DNA of 54,059 bases from Oscillospiraceae bacterium (GTDB lineage: Bacteria > Bacillota > Clostridia > Oscillospirales > Ruminococcaceae): NCBI GenBank assembly GCA_017481565.1, contig JAFUOZ010000035.1, positions 1-54,059 of the forward strand. Reading direction: 5' to 3'. The first letter of the stretch is position 1; each line of letters starts with the position of its first letter. Of this stretch, positions 43,545 through 50,991 are shown piece by piece. Both the position numbers and the translations under genes were made by a program. The notes under the pieces are model-generated. The model saw only the letters and a list, made by a program, of their open reading frames with translations, was not told the DNA's origin and did no database searches.

Positions 43545-43576
43545 TTTATTATGCACCTCTCAATCCATACATATTT

Positions 43577-43605
43577 ATTATATAATCATATGTAAAATAT
43601 GTCAA
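43577..43605 (-). promoter_or_regulatory. Promoter of the rnhA operon
   Basis: Minus strand: TTGACA (43605-43600), 17-nt spacer, TATAAT (43582-43577), no TGn. The start codon is about 33 nt downstream. Confidence 0.88.
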
Positions 43606-43607
43606 GT

Positions 43608-43646
43608 AAAAAAATCCGAAAAGCATATTTTTACTGCTTTCCGGAT
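43608..43646 (-). terminator. Terminator of the pseudopilin unit
   Basis: Minus strand ATCCGGAAAGCA pairs with TGCTTTTCGGAT, followed by a T-run. It directly precedes the rnhA promoter. Confidence 0.9.
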
Positions 43647-43650
43647 CTGT

Positions 43651-43848
43651 TTATACCTTATCCTTTACCTTTTTTACAGTGGAAAAAGCAAGCACGGGAA
43701 GTGAAACAAGCTCACATATACCAAGTATCACACGCAGAATATCGGGAAGTACGATACCGATAATACCCGACCCTGCAAGGATCAGTGTGCTTATTCCTAT
43801 GATCATAAGACTTGTACTCCACATGATATTTATCAGTTTTCCGCTCAT
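43651..43848 (-). CDS. Small two-helix membrane protein
   Basis: 65 aa: MSGKLINIMWSTSLMIIGIS, then a hydrophobic hairpin with two likely membrane segments (about 8-31 and 33-56) and a basic end VKKVKDKV. No family is recognised. It follows the pseudopilin gene by only 4 nt and is closed by a terminator, so it may assist or anchor that pilin. It could also be an immunity- or holin-like peptide; nothing in the sequence decides. Confidence 0.6.
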   Translation of the reverse strand: MSGKLINIMWSTSLMIIGISTLILAGSGIIGIVLPDILRVILGICELVSLPVLAFSTVKKVKDKV

Positions 43849-43852
43849 AGAC

Positions 43853-44311
43853 TTATTCCTCCGCCGCTTCGGGATAACAGCCTGTCAGCGGCTGACTGTC
43901 CCTTATCTGTTTAGGACTCATTTTTCCGTTATTTACAGGAGGTGCTTCATTGCACCATAGAGTATATTCAATATCCTGACCGTCCTCAGATACAACAAAA
44001 AGATAATATCCCGAAAAATTGCTTCCCACATAAGACAGCAGATCAAGCTCTGTACCGTCGCTGCCCTTTGCAAGACCGTCATTTCCGCCTGTGAATATCG
44101 TTCCGCCCTTGGGAGATTCCTTCTCATTGGCGATCCTGTTGATTATCTCGGTTTTTGCGGATATGTATATACACTTGGCGTTTCTGTTTGCGGCAGCGAT
44201 ATTTGCGTCCCTTACATACCCGAATATAGACGGCACGATTATAGCGGCAAGCGCACCGATTATAGCAATTACCACTATCATTTCAATAAGCGTAAAGCCT
44301 TTTAATTTCAT
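43853..44311 (-). CDS. Type IV pilin-like (pseudopilin) protein
   Basis: 152 aa. N-terminal MKLKGFTLIEMIVVIAIIGA is a class III signal with prepilin peptidase cleavage after Gly5 and Glu at +5, followed by the hydrophobic spine helix. The globular part (about 35-152) has two cysteines that could pair (near residues 47 and 118), with another near 146. No assembly ATPase or peptidase is nearby, so it would depend on a machine encoded elsewhere, a type II secretion or competence-like pilus. AAAGGGGGAT precedes ATG 44311. Confidence 0.88.
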   Translation of the reverse strand: MKLKGFTLIEMIVVIAIIGALAAIIVPSIFGYVRDANIAAANRNAKCIYISAKTEIINRIANEKESPKGGTIFTGGNDGLAKGSDGTELDLLSYVGSNFSGYYLFVVSEDGQDIEYTLWCNEAPPVNNGKMSPKQIRDSQPLTGCYPEAAEE

Positions 44312-44354
44312 GATAATATCCCCCTTTTATTGTCCCATTATGCTTTATGTGAAA

Positions 44355-44383
44355 ATTATAACATATGCAAATCTTGTTGTCAA
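44355..44383 (-). promoter_or_regulatory. Promoter of the pseudopilin gene
   Basis: Minus strand: TTGACA (44383-44378), 17-nt spacer, TGTTATAAT with the -10 at 44360-44355. Confidence 0.9.
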
Positions 44384-44426
44384 TTACAATTCTGATACAA
44401 GATTTGAAAATATATTGTAATAACAG

Positions 44427-44462
44427 AAAAAACCGTCCTGTTTCCGTAAAAACAAGACGGTA
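44427..44462 (-). terminator. Terminator of the GH43 unit
   Basis: ACCGTCTTGTTTT pairs with AAACAGGACGGT on the minus strand, followed by six T. Confidence 0.9.
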
Positions 44463-44465
44463 ATA

Positions 44466-45122
44466 TTATTTTCCGATTATGAATACCGCTGTGCCGAAAG
44501 CCGACACAAGCCTTTTCCGTGATTTTGCGCGGAGCATGTCAATATCCATAAGGTATTTCTTTCCCCAGCTTGATATGACAAGCTTATCGTTTTCTATCGC
44601 CGTAACGACCATATAATGTGCCTTTGCACGGGATATCCGCTCTTCATCGCCGTACAGCCTCATTTCAAAGCCCTCGTCCTTTTCGGGACAATATACTGCT
44701 ATCGGAACAGGCATGTCCGAACTTAAAGAATCCGATATTTTCCTGATAAGCGTCTCACGGCGTGTTATTCCGACAGGATAATAATATATTCTCCGTGACA
44801 GAAATCTTCCGCAGCCGCGCATAAAACGTACTCCGTCTGCATCGGGAGTGATATGTTCGGCTGCCGAAAGCACTGTCTCATAGAATTTTTCCGAGGATAT
44901 GGTAAGCTTTCCTGTTTTCGCTCCGTCAAGATATGCAAGAATATCCGAAGCGGCGACCGCACCGCAGCCGAAGCCTGAAAGCCGTTTGTTATAATCCGAT
45001 GAAAGCAGGGGAGAGCTTTCGTCATATAATAGCTGCTGTCTGCCGCCGTAAAGCCTTTCGCCATTCGGCGCAACAACACTGATAAATCCGCCCTTATCCG
45101 AGGGCATGGAAACATTCACCAT
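44466..45122 (-). CDS. Possible cysteine peptidase-like (C39-fold) protein
   Basis: 218 aa. GFGCGAVAASDILAYL near residue 50 holds a Cys at the start of a helix, as in papain-like and C39 proteases. AKAHYMVVTAIENDKLVISS near residue 165 could give the His, followed by SWGKKYLMDID with Trp and Gly. The N-terminus lacks a signal peptide. It may instead be an inactive member; the Asp/Asn third residue is not clear. It follows the GH43 gene by one base, so the two are co-transcribed. No link between the two activities is evident. Confidence 0.5.
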   Translation of the reverse strand: MVNVSMPSDKGGFISVVAPNGERLYGGRQQLLYDESSPLLSSDYNKRLSGFGCGAVAASDILAYLDGAKTGKLTISSEKFYETVLSAAEHITPDADGVRFMRGCGRFLSRRIYYYPVGITRRETLIRKISDSLSSDMPVPIAVYCPEKDEGFEMRLYGDEERISRAKAHYMVVTAIENDKLVISSWGKKYLMDIDMLRAKSRKRLVSAFGTAVFIIGK

Positions 45123-45123
45123 A

Positions 45124-46482
45124 TTATTTCATAAATACGAAGGATATAAGCTCAAACAGCGGACGATCCTTGAAGAATGTGCCTGTCCAGCCCTCCTTGC
45201 TGTAATCTGTGGATATCTTAAAGAAAAGGGAGTGTCTGCCCGTAACATTTTTTACAACGGTATTTATAACTCCGCCGTCACGGGTAACATCAAAGCTTCC
45301 GATCTCTTCTCCGTCCTCACCGTCAATAAGTATATGCACGGTGCAGTCGGTGCCCAGTCCGTATGTTTCTGCGGAAAATTCCATGGTACTGCTTGAAAAG
45401 TCATCGCCGAAATCAAAATATTTATAGCCTATTACCGCACCGTCGGTAATACCTGTGATCACACGTCTGAACTGATTCTTTTCGGTGACCATGATCCTTT
45501 CGCCCTTTAATACACAGGCGATCTCGGCAGGAGTTATCTTATAAGGGGAGAGAGAATCCTCAAAGCCGAGAGAGGTCATTTCAACAGTGGGGATAGTGCC
45601 GTCGGGGAGAATTTCGATCTTTTCGACGCATGCCCTTCTTGACATGATAGTACCGTTTGTCATACGGTGGTAGAAGATATACCACTGACCGTTTATGCAT
45701 GCTATTGATCCGTGATCGTTTCCGCCGGGATAGTCAACGCCGTTATCCACGATATATCCTCTGTAGGTGAATGGTCCTGTAGGCTTGTCCGATGTAGCAT
45801 AGGCAAGTCTGCTTCCCCGCTTTGGAGAATAGATCATATAGTATGTGCCGTTTACCTTGCGCATGGAAGCCGCCTCAAAGAAAAGCTTATCGCTGCTGTC
45901 AAAACCTCCTTCGTCTGTTATTTCAACAGGGATAAAATGTTCGATGCAGCTGTTGTCCTTTATGCGATACATTGTACCGGGATCCACCTCTGCCATAAAG
46001 GAACGCTCAAAGCCGCAGTAGATATATACTCTGCCGTCATCGTCCACAAGCACGCCCGGGTCTATGAACCAGCCGTTGCAGCAGATCTCATCGGGTATAG
46101 TATATTCATAATGAGATAAAAATCTGAATGGTCCTTCGGGTCTGTCGCTTACGGCAACACAGCCCTTTGAATTGATTATGTATGCGTAAAGATAATATTT
46201 TCCGTCCTTTTCCACCACATCGGGAGCATAGAGAAAATGCTCCTCGCCTGTGTTTTCGGTATCGGAAGGATGGTCTCTGTCGGGAAGTGTATGAAAGATA
46301 TCTCCGTGACATACCCAGTTGTTCAGATCGTTGACAGATGCGCTCCAGCATTTCAGCACATGATCGCAGAAGCTGTCCGAGCCTGCACGGTCATGAGAGC
46401 CGTAAACATATACTCTGTCGCCGAATACACGGGGTTCGCCGTCAGGGATATATTCCCAGAGAGGAAGATAAGGATTAGCCAT
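45124..46482 (-). CDS. GH43-family glycoside hydrolase with C-terminal CBM6-like domain
   Basis: 452 aa, no signal peptide, so intracellular. The five-bladed propeller (about 1-310) has catalytic Asp early in PRVFGDRVYVYGSHDRAG, GWFIDPGVLVDDDGRVY (the pKa-modulating Asp) and the general acid Glu in FFEAASMRKVNGTYYMIYSP. The C-terminal 130 residues form a CBM6-like beta-sandwich ending in ISFVFMK. Members cut arabinose or xylose side chains from xylo-oligosaccharides. It is downstream of a good promoter at 46520 with GGAGC before ATG. Confidence 0.93.
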   Translation of the reverse strand: MANPYLPLWEYIPDGEPRVFGDRVYVYGSHDRAGSDSFCDHVLKCWSASVNDLNNWVCHGDIFHTLPDRDHPSDTENTGEEHFLYAPDVVEKDGKYYLYAYIINSKGCVAVSDRPEGPFRFLSHYEYTIPDEICCNGWFIDPGVLVDDDGRVYIYCGFERSFMAEVDPGTMYRIKDNSCIEHFIPVEITDEGGFDSSDKLFFEAASMRKVNGTYYMIYSPKRGSRLAYATSDKPTGPFTYRGYIVDNGVDYPGGNDHGSIACINGQWYIFYHRMTNGTIMSRRACVEKIEILPDGTIPTVEMTSLGFEDSLSPYKITPAEIACVLKGERIMVTEKNQFRRVITGITDGAVIGYKYFDFGDDFSSSTMEFSAETYGLGTDCTVHILIDGEDGEEIGSFDVTRDGGVINTVVKNVTGRHSLFFKISTDYSKEGWTGTFFKDRPLFELISFVFMK

Positions 46483-46519
46483 AGCAGAAGCTCCTTTGCA
46501 TAAAAAATAATATGATTAT

Positions 46520-46548
46520 ATTATAGCGCATATTCTGCTATGATGCAA
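46520..46548 (-). promoter_or_regulatory. Promoter of the GH43 unit
   Basis: Minus strand: TTGCAT (46548-46543), 17-nt spacer, TATAAT (46525-46520). Confidence 0.75.
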
Positions 46549-46588
46549 TACTTTTTTTATCCCGACAGACTGACCTTTTGTGCAAGCC

Positions 46589-47431
46589 TTATATAATAGT
46601 TACTGTAAAGTTCACCTTGTAAACAGGTCCGCTTACAGAGTCATAGCTATCAAACTCATACAAATCGGAAAGAGCAAGATATTTTGTTGTAAATGTATGA
46701 ACACCTACCTGCTTTCCGTTCTCGTCCATGAAGGTCATTTTTACCCTTGCTTTTACAGTACCGCTGTTTGTAGCTGTATTTTTTATTGAACCCTTGAAGT
46801 AAACGGTATCTCCGTCAGGATTATTTTCGATAGTAAAATCGATAAGCTTGACCGTACTGTTTACAAAGGGACCTTCCTTGATCTTGATGCTTTCGGGTTT
46901 TACCTTAAGCTTTGTTTTTTCAACAAGTCCCTCCTCTGCGTCAAGAACATAAAGATAGCCGTTATATTCATATTCCTTGTCGATAGCATAGCCCTTTGTG
47001 CCGAAATAATAGTAATTGCTGCCGACCTTCTTGAAGCCCTTTGTGATCTTTCCGCTTTTATTTACCATGTAGATCTTTCCGTCTACCTTTACAAGAGTAT
47101 TCTTGTACTGCTTGGACATTTTTCCGCTTGATGTGAAGCCGTAAATATAATCGCCGATAACAGCGTTGCCTGTCGTCATAACGCCTTCGGAATCGAAATA
47201 ATACTTTTCGCCCTTGATCTTTACCCAGCCTGTAGCCATAGATCCGTCCTTGCGGAAATAATATTTTTCACCGTCGATCTTTTTAAGGCCCGTTGCCTTT
47301 TTTCCTGAAGAAGTGGTATAATATGTTTTGCCGTCCTTTTCGACCCAATCAGCCGAAACCGATGTGGCTGCCAGATTCATGGATAATAATGCTGCCGCTG
47401 CGATCGCTGTGAACTTTTTTAAGTTTTTCAT
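46589..47431 (-). CDS. Secreted cell-wall-binding-repeat protein
   Basis: 280 aa with signal peptide (about 1-28; MKNLKKFTAIAAAALLSMNL plus AATSVSA). Five or six cell-wall-binding (choline/glucan type) repeats follow (about 30-165), each with G-(W/Y)-x-x-x-x-G-x-x-Y-Y-F-x-x-x-G: KIDGEKYYFRKDG, KIKGEKYYFDSEG, KVGSNYYYFGTKG. The C-terminal domain (about 180-280) resembles a beta-sandwich FxLYD-like domain. It likely attaches to the cell surface polysaccharide; no enzyme domain. AAGGAG precedes ATG 47431. Confidence 0.88.
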   Translation of the reverse strand: MKNLKKFTAIAAAALLSMNLAATSVSADWVEKDGKTYYTTSSGKKATGLKKIDGEKYYFRKDGSMATGWVKIKGEKYYFDSEGVMTTGNAVIGDYIYGFTSSGKMSKQYKNTLVKVDGKIYMVNKSGKITKGFKKVGSNYYYFGTKGYAIDKEYEYNGYLYVLDAEEGLVEKTKLKVKPESIKIKEGPFVNSTVKLIDFTIENNPDGDTVYFKGSIKNTATNSGTVKARVKMTFMDENGKQVGVHTFTTKYLALSDLYEFDSYDSVSGPVYKVNFTVTII

Positions 47432-47466
47432 ATATGAACAACTCCTTGTTAAAATATTGTAAATTC

Positions 47467-47495
47467 ATTGTATCACATATAAAAACAGTTGTCAA
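47467..47495 (-). promoter_or_regulatory. Promoter of the cell-wall-binding gene
   Basis: Minus strand: TTGACA (47495-47490), 17-nt spacer, TGATACAAT with the -10 at 47472-47467. Confidence 0.9.
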
Positions 47496-47573
47496 TAGTC
47501 CTTTTTGTGATTTTTGTCAAAAAATCACATGCAAACTGCATGCGGAATTGTGGGTATGTAATGATTGTCATCT

Positions 47574-48089
47574 TTATCCGCTGAGCATTTTTATTGAAAC
47601 TATATTTCCGCTGTATTTTTCATATTCACCTATGCTTCCCATAAGCCGCACATATTCGTCAAGCTTTTTCACATCAACTATAAATTCGGTAACATCTGCA
47701 AGAGTATCGTTTATGGGATAATACATGTGCTTTTCGTCGGTAAAGCAGTCCGCCTTGAAATCGCCTACAACAGCAGTAAAGATGTTTCCGCTGTCAAGGG
47801 TTATTTCAAGCCTCTGACCTATTTTGTCGGCATAATATGTGCCTACAGCGATGCATACATCTCCGTCTACACGGCGTATGCCGTCGCTGTCGGTATATGC
47901 TTTCTGCTGCAGCTTGTACTGATCTGAGCTTTTGTCGGTTATTTTGCGGTAATCCATATAGGTTTTGAAGCAGGTGTCCATATTTTCGGGCAAAGACAAT
48001 AAAATCTCCCCGGCATATACCTTCGGCGCTGCTCCCGTAAGAAGCATAGCCGCCGTCAGCGCAGCCGCAATTATTTTTTTCAGATACAT
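47574..48089 (-). CDS. Secreted protein of unknown function
   Basis: 171 aa from ATG 48089 with a strong AGGAGG upstream. An upstream in-frame start at 48164 has no ribosome binding site. A signal peptide (MYLKKIIAAALTAAMLLTGA plus APKVYA, cut near residue 26) precedes the mature part with two cysteines (TCFKTYMDY and VCIAVGTYY) and the segment LEITLDSGNIFTAVVGDFKAD. This resembles the 3D/double-psi-like cores of wall hydrolases such as YabG/RlpA but lacks the DDD set. I cannot assign it. The leader is long (about 150 nt) from an extended -10 at 48258-48253 (TGCTATAAT). Confidence 0.7.
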   Translation of the reverse strand: MYLKKIIAAALTAAMLLTGAAPKVYAGEILLSLPENMDTCFKTYMDYRKITDKSSDQYKLQQKAYTDSDGIRRVDGDVCIAVGTYYADKIGQRLEITLDSGNIFTAVVGDFKADCFTDEKHMYYPINDTLADVTEFIVDVKKLDEYVRLMGSIGEYEKYSGNIVSIKMLSG

Positions 48090-48242
48090 TTTTTCCTCCT
48101 GTGCTTTTGTTCTTTCTTTTTGTGTGTTACAGTATGCCTTGCCGTCTCCCCTGCGGCAGAACATACCGTAAAATATCGGGCGGTTCTTTTTCGTATGTAC
48201 GACATCTCCGTAGCATATGACGGAGCATTTTCATGACCGGCC

Positions 48243-48427
48243 TTTACATCGGATTATAGCACCGTATAATTAAAAAATATGTCATGTTATGCATAATGAA
48301 AAGGTGAAATTATCGCAATTTTTTTCATATTCCGATATTTGCTTTTTTGTATGTTTTTCATGTCTTATGTATCGTTTTCATAACATGACCCGACTTGAGA
48401 AAAACTGCGTAAATACGGAGTTTTTTT
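48243..48427 (+). ncRNA. Candidate orphan structured RNA
   Basis: A promoter-like pair (TTTACA 48243-48248, 16-nt spacer, TATAAT 48265-48270) is followed by a transcript of about 150 nt. GTCATGTTATG (48281-48291) and CATAACATGAC (48379-48389) form a perfect 11-bp closing stem. A hairpin (AAAACT-GCGTA / TACGG-AGTTTT at 48401-48423) with a T-run to 48427 ends it. No convincing protein is inside. It sits in a 568-bp gap. Confidence 0.45.
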
Positions 48428-48525
48428 CAAAGAACTCCTCTTTCGCTGTATTACATCAAATTTATGTAATTGTGAACATGCATTTTTTGTAGGTTTTTAT
48501 TTCTACATTTGTGATAAAAACAGAC

Positions 48526-48554
48526 TTGACATAATGAGGAATTTGTGGTATATT
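48526..48554 (+). promoter_or_regulatory. Promoter of the coiled-coil gene
   Basis: TTGACA at 48526-48531, 17-nt spacer, TGGTATATT with the -10 at 48549-48554. The leader (48561-48657) can fold GAGGA (48591) against TCCTC (48617). Confidence 0.85.
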
Positions 48555-48657
48555 AACTATATGCAATGATGGCGGCAGTGTCGCCTCAGAGGAAGAAAGC
48601 TTTAAGGAAACAAGCCTCCTCCCGAAAATATTTTCTTAATGAAACGGTGGTTGAAAA

Positions 48658-50538
48658 ATGGAATTTTCAGAGTTTACCAAAATGCTGATGGACAGTCTTG
48701 CTGATGAGTCGGTCAAGGCAGCCCTCAGAAAAATGCTCAGTGATGACAGCATTGCTGAGGATATCGCAAAGTATGAAGAAAAGATCAAGGCTCTCGAAGA
48801 AACTATCAGTACTAAGGACGACGAAATTTCTGAAATGAACCTTAAGCTCAACAAGTATAAGCTTGACCTTTCCGAGCGTGAAAGACGCATCAGCGATCTT
48901 ACACAGGCTCAGGCACAGGGCGATACAAGCGCCAAGGCAGCTGCTGATAAGATCGAATCCCTGGATTCCAAAATCGCAGAGCTTACTGCGTCTCTTGATA
49001 AGGCAAAGGCTGATATTGAAGAGCGCGACTCCCGTATCAGTGCCATGACAGCTGCACAGGCAGCAGGCGACAGCACAGCCAAGGCGTCTGCCGATAAGAT
49101 CGGCGAGCTTACAGCCAAGATCGAAGAGCTTACTGCATCTCTCGATAAGGCAAAGGCTGATATTGCCGACAGAGATGACAGAATAAGCAGCATGACAGCC
49201 GCTCAGGCAGCAGGTGACAGCAATGCACAGGCAGCAGCCGAGCAGATCGAAGCGCTCCGTGCCAAGATATCAGATGCGGAAGCAGAAGCGGCAAAGGCTA
49301 AGGAAGAGGCAGCAGCCAAGGAAAATGCAGTTTCCGAGCTTAACGCAAAGATCGCAGAGATCACAGCATCAAATGCAGAGTCCAATGAAAAAATGGCTCA
49401 GCAGAAAACCGAGCTTGACAGCAGGGCTGCTCAGATCGAAGCACTCAATGAAAAGACAGCTGCTCTTGAAAACGATAAACTTACTCTTAAGGCTGCCGCA
49501 GATGAAGCGTCATCGAAGGCTGCACTTGCAGGCTCACGTCTCAGCGAGATCGCAGATCAGCTTGAAAAGACAAGAAACGCAGTTGCCGAAAGAGATGCTG
49601 CTATCAGCGAGCTGAACGCACAGCAGGCTGAAACAGCTTCAACAATGGAAAGTCTCCGTGCGATGAATGATAACCTGAGCGCAAGCATGAAGGAGATCAG
49701 CGATTCCGTTGCGGAAAAGGACGAAAAGATCGAGGTTATGAGAAAGCAGCTCCAGGCTATGCTGGTGCTCAAGCAGAAGATCAACGAATATGCCGAAACA
49801 GCAAATGCTTATGCGGCTGAGGTTGAAAACGCAAGAGCAGTGGTTGCAGAGCGTGACGGTGCAATCCTCGAGCTTAATCACAGTGTAAATCAGCTTAACG
49901 AAGCTCTTCAGGAGAAGGAACAGCAGCTTGCCGATTCAGGCAATTATGCTACCTCACTTGAAGCACAGATCAATGAATATAAGAATGTTGCCGCAGAGCT
50001 TACTGCTAAGGTGAATGCTCTTAACGAGGAAATGGAAGAGAATAACCGCAGCATGGAAGCATACAAGCAGACCTTCGGCAATCTTACCGAAATGTACGAC
50101 AGATACAATAAGCTGTCACCCAAGACAAAGCAGGGTCTTGATGAAAATCAGATCATTCCCGAGGGACTTACTGTCCGCAGCTTCCTTGCATGCGGTGCTC
50201 AGTGGGGTCATATCCAGGGTCTCTGGGAGTATACTCACAACAGGATCAATGCAGAGGATTTCACCGATGTAAAGACTCTCAACAGACTGTTTGAATACTT
50301 CCTTGATTTCTATAACAGCAGCCAGAAGCTTGCTTCCTATGAGCTTATAATTGCAAAGCCCGGCGATGCATATAATGAAGAGGAATACGATCTTATCCTT
50401 ACAAGAGAGGAAAGAAAGGAAGCCTTCTTCAGCGGAAAGAAGAAGGATCCTTCAACTGTCGGTTCTGTTCAGGAATGTGTGCTTTACGGCTATAAGAAGA
50501 ACGGCAAGGTTATGCAGAAGGCTATGATAAAGGCTTAA
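48658..50538 (+). CDS. Long Ala-rich coiled-coil protein with C-terminal GrpE-like domain
   Basis: 626 aa, no signal peptide or membrane segment. Residues 1-80 are helical. Residues about 81-470 form a continuous coiled coil, very rich in Ala, Glu, Lys and Asp, including two near-identical 49-50-residue repeats (81-130 and 131-179; LTASLDKAKADI and RDxRIS...MTAAQAAGDS). The C-terminal domain (about 480-626; FGNLTEMYDRYNKLS, TVRSFLACGAQWGH) ends in GSVQECVLYGYKKNGKVMQK and AMIKA. The spacing V-x-x-V-x-x-x-G-Y-x-x-x-x-x-V-x-x-x-A-M-x-x resembles the beta-wing end of GrpE, preceded by PGDAYNEEEYD (like GDxFDxxxHE). This suggests Hsp70 contact or scaffolding. The ribosome binding site is weak (GGTGG). 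A terminator follows. Confidence 0.72.
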   Translation: MEFSEFTKMLMDSLADESVKAALRKMLSDDSIAEDIAKYEEKIKALEETISTKDDEISEMNLKLNKYKLDLSERERRISDLTQAQAQGDTSAKAAADKIESLDSKIAELTASLDKAKADIEERDSRISAMTAAQAAGDSTAKASADKIGELTAKIEELTASLDKAKADIADRDDRISSMTAAQAAGDSNAQAAAEQIEALRAKISDAEAEAAKAKEEAAAKENAVSELNAKIAEITASNAESNEKMAQQKTELDSRAAQIEALNEKTAALENDKLTLKAAADEASSKAALAGSRLSEIADQLEKTRNAVAERDAAISELNAQQAETASTMESLRAMNDNLSASMKEISDSVAEKDEKIEVMRKQLQAMLVLKQKINEYAETANAYAAEVENARAVVAERDGAILELNHSVNQLNEALQEKEQQLADSGNYATSLEAQINEYKNVAAELTAKVNALNEEMEENNRSMEAYKQTFGNLTEMYDRYNKLSPKTKQGLDENQIIPEGLTVRSFLACGAQWGHIQGLWEYTHNRINAEDFTDVKTLNRLFEYFLDFYNSSQKLASYELIIAKPGDAYNEEEYDLILTREERKEAFFSGKKKDPSTVGSVQECVLYGYKKNGKVMQKAMIKA

Positions 50539-50547
50539 ACATGCTAT

Positions 50548-50790
50548 TTATATGAATACATAATAAAAGCTGTCTGAGGAATTACCCTCGGACAGCTTTT
50601 TTATTAATGAACAAAGGTCTGCAACTGCAAGACCGTAGCCTACAAGAAACGGCGCAAACATATTTCGGTTGTCGATAAAACCCTTGCGTATGGCAAGCCA
50701 TGCATTTTTAAGAAGAAAACCGAGAAAAGAAATAATTGCGATCATTATCATCAGAGGACCGACGGGTACATTAAGTTCAGCGGCAAGCAT
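50548..50790 (-). CDS. Small membrane protein whose 3' end includes a terminator
   Basis: 80 aa. MLAAELNVPVGPLMIMIAII then SFLGFLLKNAWLAIRK shows a first helix; a second is MFAPFLVGYGLAVADL. No family is recognised. GAAAGGA lies 8 nt before ATG 50790. The last 18 residues (SLIKKLSEGNSSDSFYYV and FI) are encoded by the hairpin that terminates both this gene and the convergent coiled-coil gene. Either the terminator doubles as coding sequence or the true C-terminus was altered. Probably real, based on the start signals and membrane topology. Confidence 0.6.
   Translation of the reverse strand: MLAAELNVPVGPLMIMIAIISFLGFLLKNAWLAIRKGFIDNRNMFAPFLVGYGLAVADLCSLIKKLSEGNSSDSFYYVFI
50563..50606. terminator. 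Bidirectional terminator overlapping a gene 3' end
   Basis: AAAAGCTGTCTGAGG (50566-50580) pairs with CCTCGGACAGCTTTT (50586-50600), with T-runs on both strands. Confidence 0.93.
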
Positions 50791-50927
50791 AATAAAATCC
50801 TTTCTGTTATTAATATTTACCCCATGTTTTTTCTATAATAAGTGATTATAAGCATATATATTATAATATTAATCAAATGATTATATCCAAATTGTAAATA
50901 TCGAAATACGCAGATTCTGCCTTAAAA

Positions 50928-50956
50928 GTGACAACAAATAAAAATATGCATAGTAT
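50928..50956 (+). promoter_or_regulatory. Possible promoter of murA
   Basis: GTGACA (50928-50933), 17-nt spacer and TAGTAT (50951-50956). Weaker than the consensus sites in the window. Confidence 0.5.
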
Positions 50957-50991
50957 AAATAAAAAATGCTTTTTGAAAAGGGGCTTATGCT

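Noticed and set aside
48289..48492. 67-codon frame inside the candidate small RNA region
   Set aside because: No convincing ribosome binding site spacing, Phe-rich random-looking sequence, crosses the terminator hairpin.
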